NCBI GenBank assembly: GCA_946902875.1
Contig: OX336340.1
Coordinates: forward strand, 21,653,566 to 21,717,565
Source: Nematopogon swammerdamellus
Lineage: Eukaryota; Arthropoda; Insecta; Lepidoptera; Adelidae
Length of the DNA: 64,000 nucleotides
Reading direction: 5' to 3'
Shown here: one piece after another, positions 52,876-63,831 of the stretch
Layout of the letters: every line of letters starts with the position of its first letter
Position numbering within the stretch: position 1 is the stretch's first letter
Position numbers and translations under genes: made by a program
The notes under the pieces: model-generated
The model's database searches: none
Told to the model about the DNA's origin: nothing
What the model saw: only the letters and a program-made list of their open reading frames with translations

Positions 52876-55706
52876 TTCTCAGTTTATTCCCCATTTTCAC
52901 GATGCGTCTAAAGAAGTATAACTAAAAAAAAATTAGTACTAATAAAATACTAGTAAAAATTAGAACGAATGATCAGTGGTCATGCGAGAGCAAGGAGTGC
53001 GAGAGTATTAATATTGCCTCCAAGTTCAGTATTTTATTAGCAAAGTTTTTATTGATTGTGATGTCGTGATGTATGGAAGCCGTAGTGCCAGGTGGTACGT
53101 GTGTCATTCGTCGCCCACATGAACGCAGCCAACCCATACCAACCAGTGCACGTCGCGTTTTTAATCCGGGAACTATTTCGCAGACCAAGAGTTTCACATG
53201 AATAATTATTTATAACACATTTTTTAATTATTTTTGTGTGTTTCTGTTACTCTTAAACGTTGGATGAGGCGTTTAAAAGTATCCAGGCTACCTCTGAGCC
53301 TGAAATTTTGCAATAACCCGCAGTTGATATCGATGTCGGATGAGCGAATTGGCGAAATTTTTACGAACCATATTTCACTCCGGCGCATTCGTGAAAAAAA
53401 CTAGTGTATTATAATTTTGTCAATTATATAATTTCTAATTCAAAAATGTAAAAAATAACATTCAGAACCTAACTAAATAATTAACGATTTACAACATGAA
53501 ATTGCAAAAGTAGTGAGTTTTCTTGGATATATGGTCACATAGCGGCCGTTATTCGTTATGTCAATCAATTTTATTACACCATAATTTTGTCGGAAATGTC
53601 AGAAAAATGCAGCGGCGCTGTTGTATTTTGACGACAGTAAATTATTTTATTCTATGTGTATTAATTTGAGATAAGCGGCATCGGCTGAAATTTTTTTTGT
53701 CTTATCAACTTGAATTGTAATAATTATTTTTTTAATTCTTAATTTTTTCATTCTTGCGCACCCTTTTCTTAACAATACTTTTCATTTGTCAGCTATTTAT
53801 CTAGTCTATTTTTGAATTGGTTAGTACCATCGATGGTTGGTACTAACTGCGTTATTACTTCCTCTGGAACTTGGGTCCAGTCGTCCACCACTCTATCTGT
53901 TATGAAATGTTTGCGAATATTGCTGTTAAAGACTTACTCATTCTTAGACTTAGACTCAAAGACTTAGTTAATTACTGTGGCCTCGAAGGTGAACGTTTTG
54001 GTTGAATGTGGACATTGCTGTACACATCAGCCCAGGGCAATCGCATTAATTATATGTGAGAATTTTGTACATCTCTATTAGGTACCCTCTGTGGCGTCGA
54101 TTTTCTAGAGAGGGCAACTTTAAATTAGACGAAAAATGTTACAATAATCGGTTAGACTAAATTTAAAGAAAAGTAATACTCACTTGTCAATAGCATTATT
54201 GGTCGTTCTGAGGTATAGGGCCGGCCGCGGCGGGGCAGGGCGTCTTCTCTCGTTTTAAATTCTTATTTTTATCCTTTCATTGTCTCTGGAGCGCTCGGGA
54301 CTTATTGTTTTCAAAATATTGTCCCTGCTATATCGTGCCGGTATTGTCCTGGAGAGTTCGCGGCGAGGCGGGGCGGGGCGGAGCGGGGGCACGGCGAGTT
54401 CAAAGGATTTATTCGAAAATATAAACACGGCCTTATTAGGGCACGTGAGCGGAACTAAAGCCTGTCGCCTTGGCCGAGGAGGATATTGTGAAAGGAAACA
54501 AATGATACGTGTCCGGAGCGACGCGCCATTCAGCCTCCCATGCACACTTTAAGACAAGTAAATTCTATACTCTGGGAGAGATTAACCATCAATATTATTC
54601 ACCTGACATAATATTCAGTTTTAATAAATTGTAAAACTTGATCTAACAGAACAGATCGACAGTTTTTTGAAAACACGACTTGATTAACTTCGTTCGATAA
54701 AAAAAAAAAATGGAAATGCCTCTGAATTTCCTTATAAAACGTATTGGACTTTACGTGACCAAAGTAAGGTTTTGAAAAAAACAATAATTTATTCGTTGAT
54801 TATATAGTATATCTTAGGCCGATAGATTGTTACTATTCACTTTCTAATCACATTTATGGTTTTGTCTGTGGTTGACATGATTAATAGTTACTTTTATTAT
54901 ACTAAAATGTTTCTTAAATGTACTGTTAATGCAAAGTTTAAAATCAACTATTTCTTATTTCAATAATCATTCTTAATGGAACCAATTTTTTACTACGAAT
55001 TTTTTTAGAAAAAACGGCAAAGCAGCCAAAAAAATATTTCAGTTTGTGGCAAATTATTGGCGATATTTAAAAATCAATATGAACAATGTATATAAGCAGT
55101 AATTACAAAATTATCCTAAAAATTTGTGACGTTATTAATAATAATCGTAATAGAATCATATTCGAATCGACGACATCCAAATTCCACAGCGACAGTTGTG
55201 AAAAACTAAAACCTGTAAGGTATAAAATATACAATGCTATTTAAACGTGTAGTAACTCAATAGAGTCACTCAAACGGAGCGCAATTTTCAACATCCAAAA
55301 ACAAGCCCCCCGAGGCCGTCCGCCACCCCTCACCTCGCCGCCCCCGCCCGCCCCCGCGTCACACGTAGGGCGGGAGCGCGCCGCACAGCAGTGTAGTAGG
55401 CACAGTCGCAGTAGGTGCCACTAGTACAGCACCAGACGCAGGGCGGACGGTAATCAATACAAGGCACCTACTCGCCCTGAATACTAAGCAGGCGGGAATC
55501 GAAGACGCGCCGCTCCAGTCAGGTGCTACGCGGAGCTGACGTGGGCGGGCGGGCGGGCGGTCTACAGACAGACAAGCGAAACACCAACTATTACGTACCG
55601 GTATGTACAACTAATGTGAGAAGCGTCTGATCTGAGGCCTCTATAGAGTAATATGTGATGGTTAGTTTATCTTTGCAAAACAAATAAATAAAGGTCTAGA
55701 TTTTAC
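52876..55706. other. Unique sequence with GC-rich islands
   Basis: AT-rich DNA with GC-rich islands at 54225-54540 and 55300-55565. The first has open frames on both strands, but without domains or codon evidence. No gene is recognised. Confidence 0.4.
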
Positions 55707-55958
55707 CAAATTATGCTAAAACAAACGGTTAACAGCATTCATCATTTAAAAAATGACATTCAGTTGACAGGAACTGAATGTAATTTTTACCAAATTATGC
55801 TAAAACAAACGGTTAACAGCATTCATCATTTAAAAAATGACATTCAGTTGACAGGAACTGAATGTAATTTTTACCAAATTATGCTAAAACAAACGGTTAA
55901 CAGCATTCATCATTTAAAAAATGACATTCAGTTGACAGGAACTGAATGTAATTTTTGA
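55707..55958. repeat. 84-bp tandem repeat, 3 nearly identical copies
   Basis: ATGCTAAAACAAACGGTTAA starts at 55713, 55797 and 55881. Each unit contains an inverted pair CATTCAGTT / AACTGAATG with a 6-nt loop. The copies are almost identical, implying recent expansion. The frame is open because 84 is a multiple of 3, but the peptide is repetitive and probably not made. Confidence 0.9.
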
Positions 55959-56821
55959 AATGATGAATGCAAATGTCATTTTTACCAACAGATGTTAACC
56001 GCGACTTTCCCCGTTTTCGCCATCCAAATACAACAGTTATTTGGCGGCTATAGCGACATTTCTCATACATTAGACAGGAGTTAACTTTGGCAGCTACGTT
56101 GCGGCCAAACGTGGTGAAAACGGCCATTAATTCGAAACTCAAGATAATTCTTTAAAATTTCTGTCTCAACCAATTTCTAATGTAAATCAAATTACGGAAC
56201 ATTTAACAGTATCTGAATGCGATGTTTCTGTCGTGCGAGATCATTAAAACGTTACCCTTTCGAATAAGAGGCGAATAGGATATAGATTCTTGTTGGCAAC
56301 TTTGAAATTCACGGCCGCATTCGCCTCCAAAGGCGCTTGCAAAATTATTAATTCATATCTTGGCAACTAAAATAAACTACCTAGACGTTCCTGAATTTAG
56401 CGGCTAATTCAATTGCCAGTTGTGACTCTGCCCCCCTCCCTCCTCCCGCCTCGCCCCTCCGCCCCTCAGCCCGGCTCCAGGGGGTCGCCCGCTCTGCCCA
56501 CATCTTCTATCGCGTTACGTGACGCGCCGGCAGATCGGTATCCGCAAGAGCCTCACTATTACTAATAGGGAGAAAGGTAATTTAGTAAGTTATCCGGGTG
56601 ATAGCGGGCAGTGACGTCGCCTTGAGAATATTATCTTTCTCGCCCCGACCGGAGCGACCTGACTAATGTGGCCGCGAACTGCCGCGCCCATATTCCAGAA
56701 GAGCAAACATTTCAACGGACACGATGACGGCATAATTTGATAAATCAATTGCGCGTTTGTCTTCTTGAAACTTCCTCATCTTGAAACCAGAAAACCTAAC
56801 AAAAAAGGTTCCTTGATCTAG
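55959..56821. other. Unique sequence, nothing recognised
   Basis: Includes a pyrimidine-rich tract at 56430-56480. A short GAAATGATGAATGC motif at 55956 is an inverted echo of the 84-bp unit. No gene is seen. Confidence 0.4.
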
Positions 56822-56870
56822 TTTATTTTTTATTGAAGGCGCAATATGTGGCGCCGAATCACCCATAAGA
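56822..56870 (-). mobile_element. Jockey-like LINE terminus, very short
   Basis: On the minus strand: CTTATGGGTGATTCGGCGCC, ACATATTGCGCC, then TTCAATAAAAAATAAA. Confidence 0.55.
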
Positions 56871-56883
56871 AAATTTAAAAAAC

Positions 56884-57335
56884 TCCCGACTCTAAAAAGT
56901 CAAAAATAATTTCCGCTTACTTACTTAAAGGAGTCGTTGGACCGCGAAGTAAATTCCAGCGCAGCTCTTGAGTTTTTATATGCGGTCCTCCGACTCCTTT
57001 AAGTAAGTAAGCAGAAATTATTTTTGACTGTTTTAGAGTCGGGGGTTTTTTAAATTTGTAATTTAACTTTTATTTCAAGCTTTTTAAAAAAACCGCATTC
57101 AAATCGGTCCACTTTTTAAGATAATATTTTTTATTAATTAATTAATTACTTGATTACTTGATTACAAACATAGCTAAGAACCATCCCGATTAAACAAGCT
57201 TCCCAATAAAAAAAACCGCATCCAAATCGGTCGATCCGTTTCGGAGCTACGATGCCACAGATAGACAGACACACACACACACACAAACGTCAAACTTATA
57301 ACACCCCTTCGTTTTTTTCGTCGGGGGTTAATAAA
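56884..57335 (+). mobile_element. Family H repeat with an internal inverted repeat
   Basis: Arms of about 52 bp at 56885-56937 and 56995-57047 are inverted (ATTTCCGCTTACTTACTTAA / TTAAGTAAGTAAGCAGAAAT). Then follow AACCGCATCCAAATCGGTCG, a GACAGACACACACAC run, ACTTATAACACCCCTTCGTT and a CGTCGGGGGTTAA end. Confidence 0.7.
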
Positions 57336-57382
57336 ATATGACTCATTTATTAAGAGTAGGTAAGTCTTCAGACTTACATAAG

Positions 57383-57537
57383 CGACCCATAAGGTGTCTA
57401 AGGACACCCATGGACATTCGGTCGTATGCGGGGGTCGCGAATACCATGCCGGCCTGACAGGTCCCAGATTCACGCCCCTTTTGAAGGACCCGAGACTGTA
57501 GTTGGGCGGAAATATGTGGGCATGGGGAGCGTTAGGA
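57383..57537 (-). mobile_element. Jockey-like LINE 3' end
   Basis: Reverse-strand copy: CCATAAGGTGTCTAAGGACA, CCATGGACATTCGGTCGTAT, ATGCCGGCCTGACAGGTC, TGAAGGACCCGAGACTGTAG. It is truncated at both ends. Confidence 0.8.
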
Positions 57538-57607
57538 AATAACCTGCTTCTAAAAATATTCATTTCAATTCAGGCTTCAATATAACATACATTTAAAGAT
57601 ATCATCA

Positions 57608-57715
57608 CACTGTATCTCGGCAATGGGGTAAACGGTGTAATGCTGCAATAACTCGGGTAAATTACAGCACAACACCGACCACGACGCTTATCAAAATATT
57701 AGGACATAAATGTAA
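57608..57715 (-). mobile_element. Family T repeat, 3' half
   Basis: Reverse-strand copy: CACTGTATCTCGGCAATGGG, GTAAATTACAGCACAACACC, CAAAATATTAGGACA. Confidence 0.65.
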
Positions 57716-57764
57716 GGCAATAATAAAAAAAGAGAATGGCCACAAACCGATGAATAGTTTCCGA

Positions 57765-58516
57765 GAAATCGTGGACATACATACATACATACATACAAAC
57801 ATCATACAAACATACATATACAATTTTGCATATTTGTTTGAAATCGTGGACATACATACATACACATACATACAAACATCATACAAACATACATATACAA
57901 TTTTGCATATTTGTTTGAAATCGTGGACATACATACATACATACATACAAACATCATACAAACATACATATACAATTTTGCATATTTGTTTGAAATCGTG
58001 GACATACATACATACATACATACAAACATCATACAAACATACATATACAATTTTGCATATTTGTTTGAAATCGTGGACATACATACATACATACATACAA
58101 ACATCATACAAACATACATATACAATTTTGCATATTTGTTTGAAATCGTGGACATACATACATACATACATACAAACATCATACAAACATACATATACAA
58201 TTTTGCATATTTGTTTGAAATCGTGGACATACATACATACATACATACAAACATCATACAAACATACATATACAATTTTGCATATTTGTTTGAAATCGTG
58301 GACATACATACATACATACATACAAACATCATACAAACATACATATACAATTTTGCATATTTGTTTGAAATCGTGGACATACATACATACATACATACAA
58401 ACATCATACAAACATACATATACAATTTTGCATATTTGTTTGAAATCGTGGACATACATACATACATACATACAAACATCATACAAACATACATATACAA
58501 TTTTGCATATTTGTTT
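57765..58516. repeat. 75-bp tandem repeat, 10 copies
   Basis: GAAATCGTGGACATACATAC starts at 57765, 57840, 57917, 57992, 58067, 58142, 58217, 58292, 58367 and 58442. All units are 75 bp except the second (77 bp, one extra CA inside its ATAC run). The copies are otherwise essentially identical. Because 75 is divisible by 3, several frames on both strands stay open for 200-270 codons; these are artefacts of the array. Confidence 0.95.
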
Positions 58517-59967
58517 GGAAGCCCTAATAGATTATCATATGTGAATATATTGCAGTTCCAATAATATTACATACATATGAAGTGTCGAATTGATAATCTC
58601 CTTTTTTTCAAGTCGGTTAAAACCAATATGATTATAGCATTGACTTATAGTGCATGACTGTGGAAGAACTTAGCCAAGGTGAGAGGTGAAAAACCTGTTC
58701 CCCTTTAGCACGTTTTCTTGAGATATTTTTTCATGTCAAGAAATTTATCAATTATACTCCGCCAAAATTATTCGACCTGCCGAACATGTAGCAGATGAAC
58801 ACGTTACGGAATTGCACAGTGTTTCGAACGAAATAGAAAAAAGTTATAAAAGTACGAAACAGCCTTTCATGCAACAAGATCCCATCATCAGCGATACAAA
58901 AGGCGTATCATTTCGATCAGGCGGCATTAGCGCGCGCGACGGACTTACCGGCTCTGCTAGTATCCCCAATTTCATCTAAATACGCTGCTTAATCCCACAG
59001 TTCGCACTACAATGGTGACAAAAATAATAAATATGGCACTGCCCACGCCCACGGGCGCGGGACATTGTGCTGTGCAATATTTTTGTATTGGGGGTGATTA
59101 ATCAAAAAGGGACAAATAAAAAGGCGTTGGGAAAATATATCTTTACCGTAGAATCGTCATTGTCGTAAGTTGTATACATTTTACATAGTTTTTCTATCAG
59201 AATTTGGTGTGCGTGTACTCCATTTGCTGAAGAAGAGGTTGTGAGAATCATTGGAGGCTAACTGCGTATACACCGGGTACCACTCACACGCTCGCTCACC
59301 CAAAAACTCGGATTTCAACCAATGAGAATGGGACAGGTAAATTGGCCAGGTATTGTGACAAATATTATTATTATTATATAATTTTTAAATAAGAAAACTA
59401 GCATGGTTGAATTGAGTCCACCAGTCCAACGGACAATTATACACAGCCGATAACACCACTCCCCGCGAAACCATGCCCAGTGAGGTTGTCGTCGTTTTTA
59501 TTGACACAAATTCAAATCGCCTTTTAGAAACCCCAAGGTTATTATAGGAAGGACGTGGCCAACACACTCGCCGGAAGACATTTTCATATTAATGCCTAAA
59601 TTTTCAATGTCGTGTCTGTGCAAATTTATTTTACCTCCTCGACAAGTTTATGTCTATTCTATATTTTTCACTTTGTTGGCATTGCGCGTGCGTCTCGGAG
59701 CTGGGAGCGGTCGCGCGCCGCTCGTAGCGTGTGCGGGTAGGACGTAAAACAAACGCCCGTTTGTGATATCGAACGCGCCGGTCAAAATAAACTTTGCAAA
59801 GGAATAACGAAACTAGCGGGTAGCGAAACCTACCAACGACCGCTCGCAATAAAACGGCCACTGTGGAGTTTTTTTTTAAAGTCCAGCTTTCTGTACGCCA
59901 CGTGTGCAGTTGGCGTGTTTTGAAATACTTCTGCCTTTTTAAAGATGACTGCATTCTTTCACGGCTG
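58517..59967. other. Unique sequence, nothing recognised
   Basis: A family E start (TTTTTTCAAGTCGGTTAAAA, reverse) lies at 58602-58621. The rest is unassigned. GC-richer DNA occurs at 59690-59800. No gene is recognised. Confidence 0.4.
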
Positions 59968-60115
59968 TGAAAATAGTTTGTGTTTTCCGTCCAGTTCAGT
60001 ATAGCCAGCACACCAATAGGGAAACACTGCCGTGGCACCTAGTTAAACAAGATGTTGTGGGCTGAGATCATTGTTGTCGTGGGTGACGTAGCCAACCGTG
60101 TCAGATTTCATAAGA
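59968..60115 (+). mobile_element. Family S SINE, 3' fragment, diverged
   Basis: AATAGTTTGTGTTTTCCGTC, AACACTGCCGTGGCACCTAG, GTGGGTGACGTAGCCAACCG, TGTCAGATTTCATAAGAAAA. Confidence 0.75.
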
Positions 60116-60451
60116 AAATCTCAATATTGCAATGATGATCAAATGAAGATGATGCGGTTTAAATTATATACTTATGTTTAAAACATAATATTAAAGATTG
60201 AATTGATACCTATTTAACCCTATTCAGGATTGTTTCATTGATAAAACACGCCTTTTGTGTCCCATGTTTTGTGGTGTACAATAAAGTGTGTATATATATA
60301 TAAATATATATACATATATATACGTGTGTATATATATGTAAATATTCAGTTTGGTTTTACTAAAACTTCCAGTAAATAAACCAAACGATGAACATAGAAG
60401 AAACGTCGTAGATAAACGTTCATTCTACTACATAACTACTTACATAAATAA
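60116..60451. repeat. AT-rich DNA with a TA-rich microsatellite
   Basis: 60290-60345 is a nearly pure TATATA tract with GTGTGT interruptions. The rest is unrecognised. Confidence 0.6.
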
Positions 60452-60760
60452 ATACCACACGCTGTATCCTGACAATCAGGGTAAGCAGAGTAATCGATGT
60501 TTTGCTGCAAGAACTCTGGTAAATTACAGCACAACACCCACCACCACGTTTAGCAAAGTTTTAGGACAAGATAACTATCAAGCAGCAAGTAAGGCACGAA
60601 GACCCACCTACAGCCGGACTCGGTGGAAGGATCGCCCGGAGGTAGCTAACCTGTCTCCCTTTAGACGGCATCTTGTCCTTATCCCTTAGTAGCCTTTTAC
60701 GACATGCACGGGGAGAGATGCAGTGGGGCTATTCTTTTTAAATACCGTCCCCACACGATA
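60452..60760 (-). mobile_element. Family T repeat, near full length
   Basis: Reverse-strand copy: CACGCTGTATCCTGACAATC, GTAAATTACAGCACAACACC, AGATAACTATCAAGCAGCAA, CCCTTAGTAGCCTTTTACGA and GCAGTGGGGCTATTCTTTTT at its 5' end. Confidence 0.8.
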
Positions 60761-61204
60761 CTACATAAATTACATCATAAAGTGAAGAAAATGTGTCACG
60801 TTTATCATACTGAAGTTCAACTGTCTAAACATTCAGCCACAAAAAATACTGGTCACTAGCTGGTGCCTGCACCCTGCCCGCTGGGCGGAGGTCGGGGCGG
60901 CAGAGGCGGGGCGGGGGTGGGGGCGGGCGGTGTGGGCTTCGCTAATCCCCCGCGCGGCGGCTCGGGGCGTCAGTAGCGCTTCGTTTTGGCGCGAAAATAA
61001 TGGAAAACACGTGTCGGTCGCCCGCCGCCTGCGCAGCCCACAGAAACATTACCCATAGAAACAACACTATGGGAATATCACGGGACAGGCGAGTGCCTAC
61101 AATCGCGCACAGATCTATCTCTCTCGATATAGGTTGCGTCCCGCCTACGATCGTGCATGTCTGAATGACGAATTGGTTCATTAGTTTGAGGGTGGTTTAG
61201 AGCT
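60761..61204. other. GC-rich unique sequence
   Basis: 60870-61060 is GC-rich (GGGGCGGGGG runs). No gene is recognised. Confidence 0.35.
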
Positions 61205-61363
61205 CTCAGATGTTTTTTAGGGTTCCGTATCCGTCGTACGGGACCCTATTACTAAGCCTACGCCGTCTGTCTGTCCGTCTGTCCGAGGGCTGTATCTCTT
61301 GTACCATAATAGGTAGCCCGTTTAAATTTTGACAGAATATGTGTTATTATGGCCGATATAACA

Positions 61364-62650
61364 TGACATAGGGTGTTGAAAATTACGGAAGAAAGGATCT
61401 GGGATGTGCAAGCGGGATTTAGGAAGGGTATGGGATGCACGGATCAGGTCTTTTCCCTACGGTGCATAGCCGAAAATTATCTGGCAAAAAACCAGGAGGT
61501 CTTTTGCGCGTTCGTAGATCTGGAGAAGGCCTATGACAAAGTGATGAGGAATGAGTTGTGGGCAGTGTTGTCCGAGTATGGAGTGGACAGTCACCTGGTG
61601 CAGGCACCTCTCTATGAGGGTTCTAGAGCTTGCGTCAGGATAAACGGGGCATACACCGACCGGCTTGACATCTCTAGAGGGGTCAGACAGGGGTGTGTGG
61701 CGTCACCTTGGCTGTTCAATCTATTCATGGACAGCTGCTTGGCTGATCTGAAAGAATATGATTGTGGATTAAGAATGGATGAGTTAGTTGTTAAATGCCT
61801 CTTGTACGCCGACGATCAAGTGATACTTGAGTCGTCGGTGGGCGAGTTGCAGGACATGGTAACTGTTATGGTTGAAGCATTTAAAAGGAAGGGAATGAAA
61901 GTGAATGTAAACAATACGAAAGTAATGGTACTGGAAAGGAATGAAATAGTGTCCGAATGCGATGTAAGGATTGGGAATGAGAGACTGGAGCAAGTGAACG
62001 AATTCGTATATCTGGGGAATATGTTCACGCAGGATGGAATATGTGAAGGAGATGTAGAAAAGAGAGTGAAAGCCGGCAACCAAGTGAATGGGGCGTTGCA
62101 CGCTATTATGAGCAGCCAAAGCATGTCAACTAGGGCACGTTTGGCTGTCCATGGTGGAGTGCTGGACCCTACACTTATGTACGGGAGTGAAAGTTGGGCA
62201 TGGCAGAAGAAGCATGAAAGCAGGATTAATGCTGTGGAAATGCGCGCGTTGAGGAGTATGTGTGGAGTTACAATGAAAGATAGATTGAGAAATAGTGTAG
62301 TGCGAGAGCGCTGTGGGCTGAAAGAAGATATAGTGACAAGGATTGAGAAAGGGATGCTTCGGTGGTTCGGTCATGTTGGAAGAATGGATGATAGGAGACT
62401 AACGAAAGAAATTTATGAAGCAAATGTGAGTGGAAGAGTCGGGAAGGGTCGCCCTAGACGCATTTACCTGGACCAGATCGGGCATGTGCTCAAAAAGGGG
62501 CAAGTGCGTAGTACCCGTAACCGACGAGCATGCATGAAGAACATTATGGGAGTGGAAGAGGCGGCAGAGGTGTGCCAGGATCGTGGCACGTGGAGATCCG
62601 TTGTCTCTGCCTACCCCACCGGGAAACAGGCGTGACGCTATGTATGTATG
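61364..62650 (+). mobile_element. 5'-truncated RTE-like retrotransposon, 1287 bp
   Basis: Flanked by the 7-bp duplication TATAACA (61357-61363 and 62651-62657). It contains most of an RT frame, almost no 3' UTR and an ATGT-repeat 3' end (62640-62650) instead of poly(A), as expected of RTE-clade elements. The frame is undamaged, so it is a young copy. Confidence 0.88.
61373..62635 (+). pseudogene. RTE-like reverse transcriptase, C-terminal 420 codons, catalytic residues intact
   Basis: No true start codon; the endonuclease and first RT motifs are missing through 5' truncation. Motifs seen are QAGFRKGMGCTDQVFSLR, motif A FCAFVDLEKAYDKV, motif B RGVRQGCVASPWLFNLFMD, motif C CLLYADDQVILE, then NNTKVMVLER, VYLGNMFTQDG, LMYGSESW, MCGVTMKDRLRN and RWFGHVGRMD. 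The C-terminus is DRGTWRSVVSAYPTGKQA. The enzyme family copies element RNA at the nicked target. This copy cannot move on its own because the 5' part is gone, but the frame has no stop. Confidence 0.9.
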
Positions 62651-62856
62651 TATAACAACAAATAATAAAAATTACAAAGTCAAAAATTCACGGGCGTCTC
62701 CATACAAGCAAATAAAAAGTGTATGCGTGCCATCTACCGAAAAGAGTATCAAGCATTTTAACTAAAACATAGATGGCGTGAGTGGCTTTGACCATTACAT
62801 GACGATACGGAACCATCGGTGCGCGAATTCGACTCGCACTTGGCCGGTTTTTTTTT

Positions 62857-63086
62857 ATCAATCGAGAAAGTGACCGAAGCCATGATACCAAAATATTGAA
62901 CTTGTTTCAGTTCAGGCATGAATGACGTTGAGATTTATCTAGAGGTAAGGTTCCAGATTTAGTCACTAGTATGTAATTAATTCTAGCAAATATTCTTCAA
63001 TCATAGGTAACAAGTAATCTGTTGTCATTTGCATTTATTTATTCATAACTAGCTGTTGGTCGCGGCTTCGCTCGCGTGAAATGTAA
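62857..63086. other. Unique sequence plus a repeat start
   Basis: 63047-63082 (AACTAGCTGTTGGTCGCGGC, then TTCGCTCGCGTGAAATG) is the start of a common lepidopteran dispersed repeat. Nothing else is recognised. Confidence 0.4.
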
Positions 63087-63171
63087 GTGAATGTCCATGA
63101 GCGTCGTTAGACACCTTATGGGTTGATCGGTGCCACAGGTCACGGTTTCTATTGAAAAAAAAAAAAATATT
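63087..63171 (+). mobile_element. Jockey-like LINE 3' terminus
   Basis: GTGAATGTCCATGAGCGTCG, TTAGACACCTTATGGGTTGA, then TATTGAAAAAAAAAAAA. It is severely 5'-truncated. Confidence 0.75.
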
Positions 63172-63831
63172 TCAAAAGAAGAAAGTATGTAAGGGCGAGG
63201 CCGAAGGCCACTCATTACAAAGTTGATTGCAATGTTGCCACACAGCGTTTCGGAACTGCGGAGAACAGACACCGATACATGGCAACACCGACGTATCGAT
63301 AGGAGCGTAAAATTATGAACATTATAATCATCGTTCACCTACGCCGACCGTCGTCGTCGCCACGTTAAATTGAAACACTTAATTATATATTACAGGTTCT
63401 GATGTTTGCGACAAAACATACCACTGAACAAAACTCGGAACATTCTAACTACCCGAACAAAATCAAAGAAATATTACCCTTGAAGTTTGGGAGAAAAGGT
63501 TCAAATTTGCATAGCAACGGAGGAAGGAATGATTTTATAGCACAAGGTATGATGGAGTGCGCGCATCCTACGCTTGTTCGAGAGAAAACAATGTAAGTCC
63601 TTGCAGTAATAATGAAAGGAAGTGAAAAGAACAAAAACGCCTGTTGGTTGTGCAAGGGTTCCGTGAGCGGCACGTAAAACATTTTGGTTGTGAAAATCAC
63701 GTTCCTCTCGCTCGATATTATATTCCTATAAACCTGGATAAATATGTACCTACCTACATGTTCTTCCTAAAGAGACTTATTATTTGATTAAATTTTATTA
63801 TAATTTCCTGTTCGGCTACTTCAACGACCAT
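63172..63831. other. Mostly unique sequence around the candidate exon
   Basis: 63190-63215 carries GGGCGAGGCCGAAGGCC, the core seen in the 68-bp array and family E. No other repeat or gene was recognised apart from the candidate exon. Confidence 0.4.
63396..63592 (+). other. Candidate internal exon, unrecognised
   Basis: 197 nt bounded by an acceptor-like ATATTACAG (ending 63395) and a perfect donor GTAAGT (63593-63598). One frame (GTTCTGATG...) is open throughout and reads as 65 mixed-composition residues. I do not recognise a domain, and the polypyrimidine tract is weak. It may be an exon of a gene extending beyond the window or a chance pairing of splice-like sites. Confidence 0.3.

Larger units (their letters stand above)
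61205..62856 (+). mobile_element. Family Q repeat interrupted by an RTE-like element
   Basis: The left half (61205-61363) runs from GGGTTCCGTATCCGTCGTAC to TTATTATGGCCGATATAACA. The right half (62658-62856) continues ACAAATAATAAAAATTACAA and ends at CGACTCGCACTTGGCCGG. Joining the halves restores the order seen in other family Q copies. Confidence 0.82.

Noticed and set aside
54255..54552. Open frames on both strands in a GC-rich island
   Set aside because: Equal openness on both strands points to composition rather than coding; no domain recognised.
57662..58564. Long open frames (217-274 codons) on both strands
   Set aside because: They are produced by the 75-bp tandem array, whose unit length is a multiple of 3; the peptides are pure repeats.
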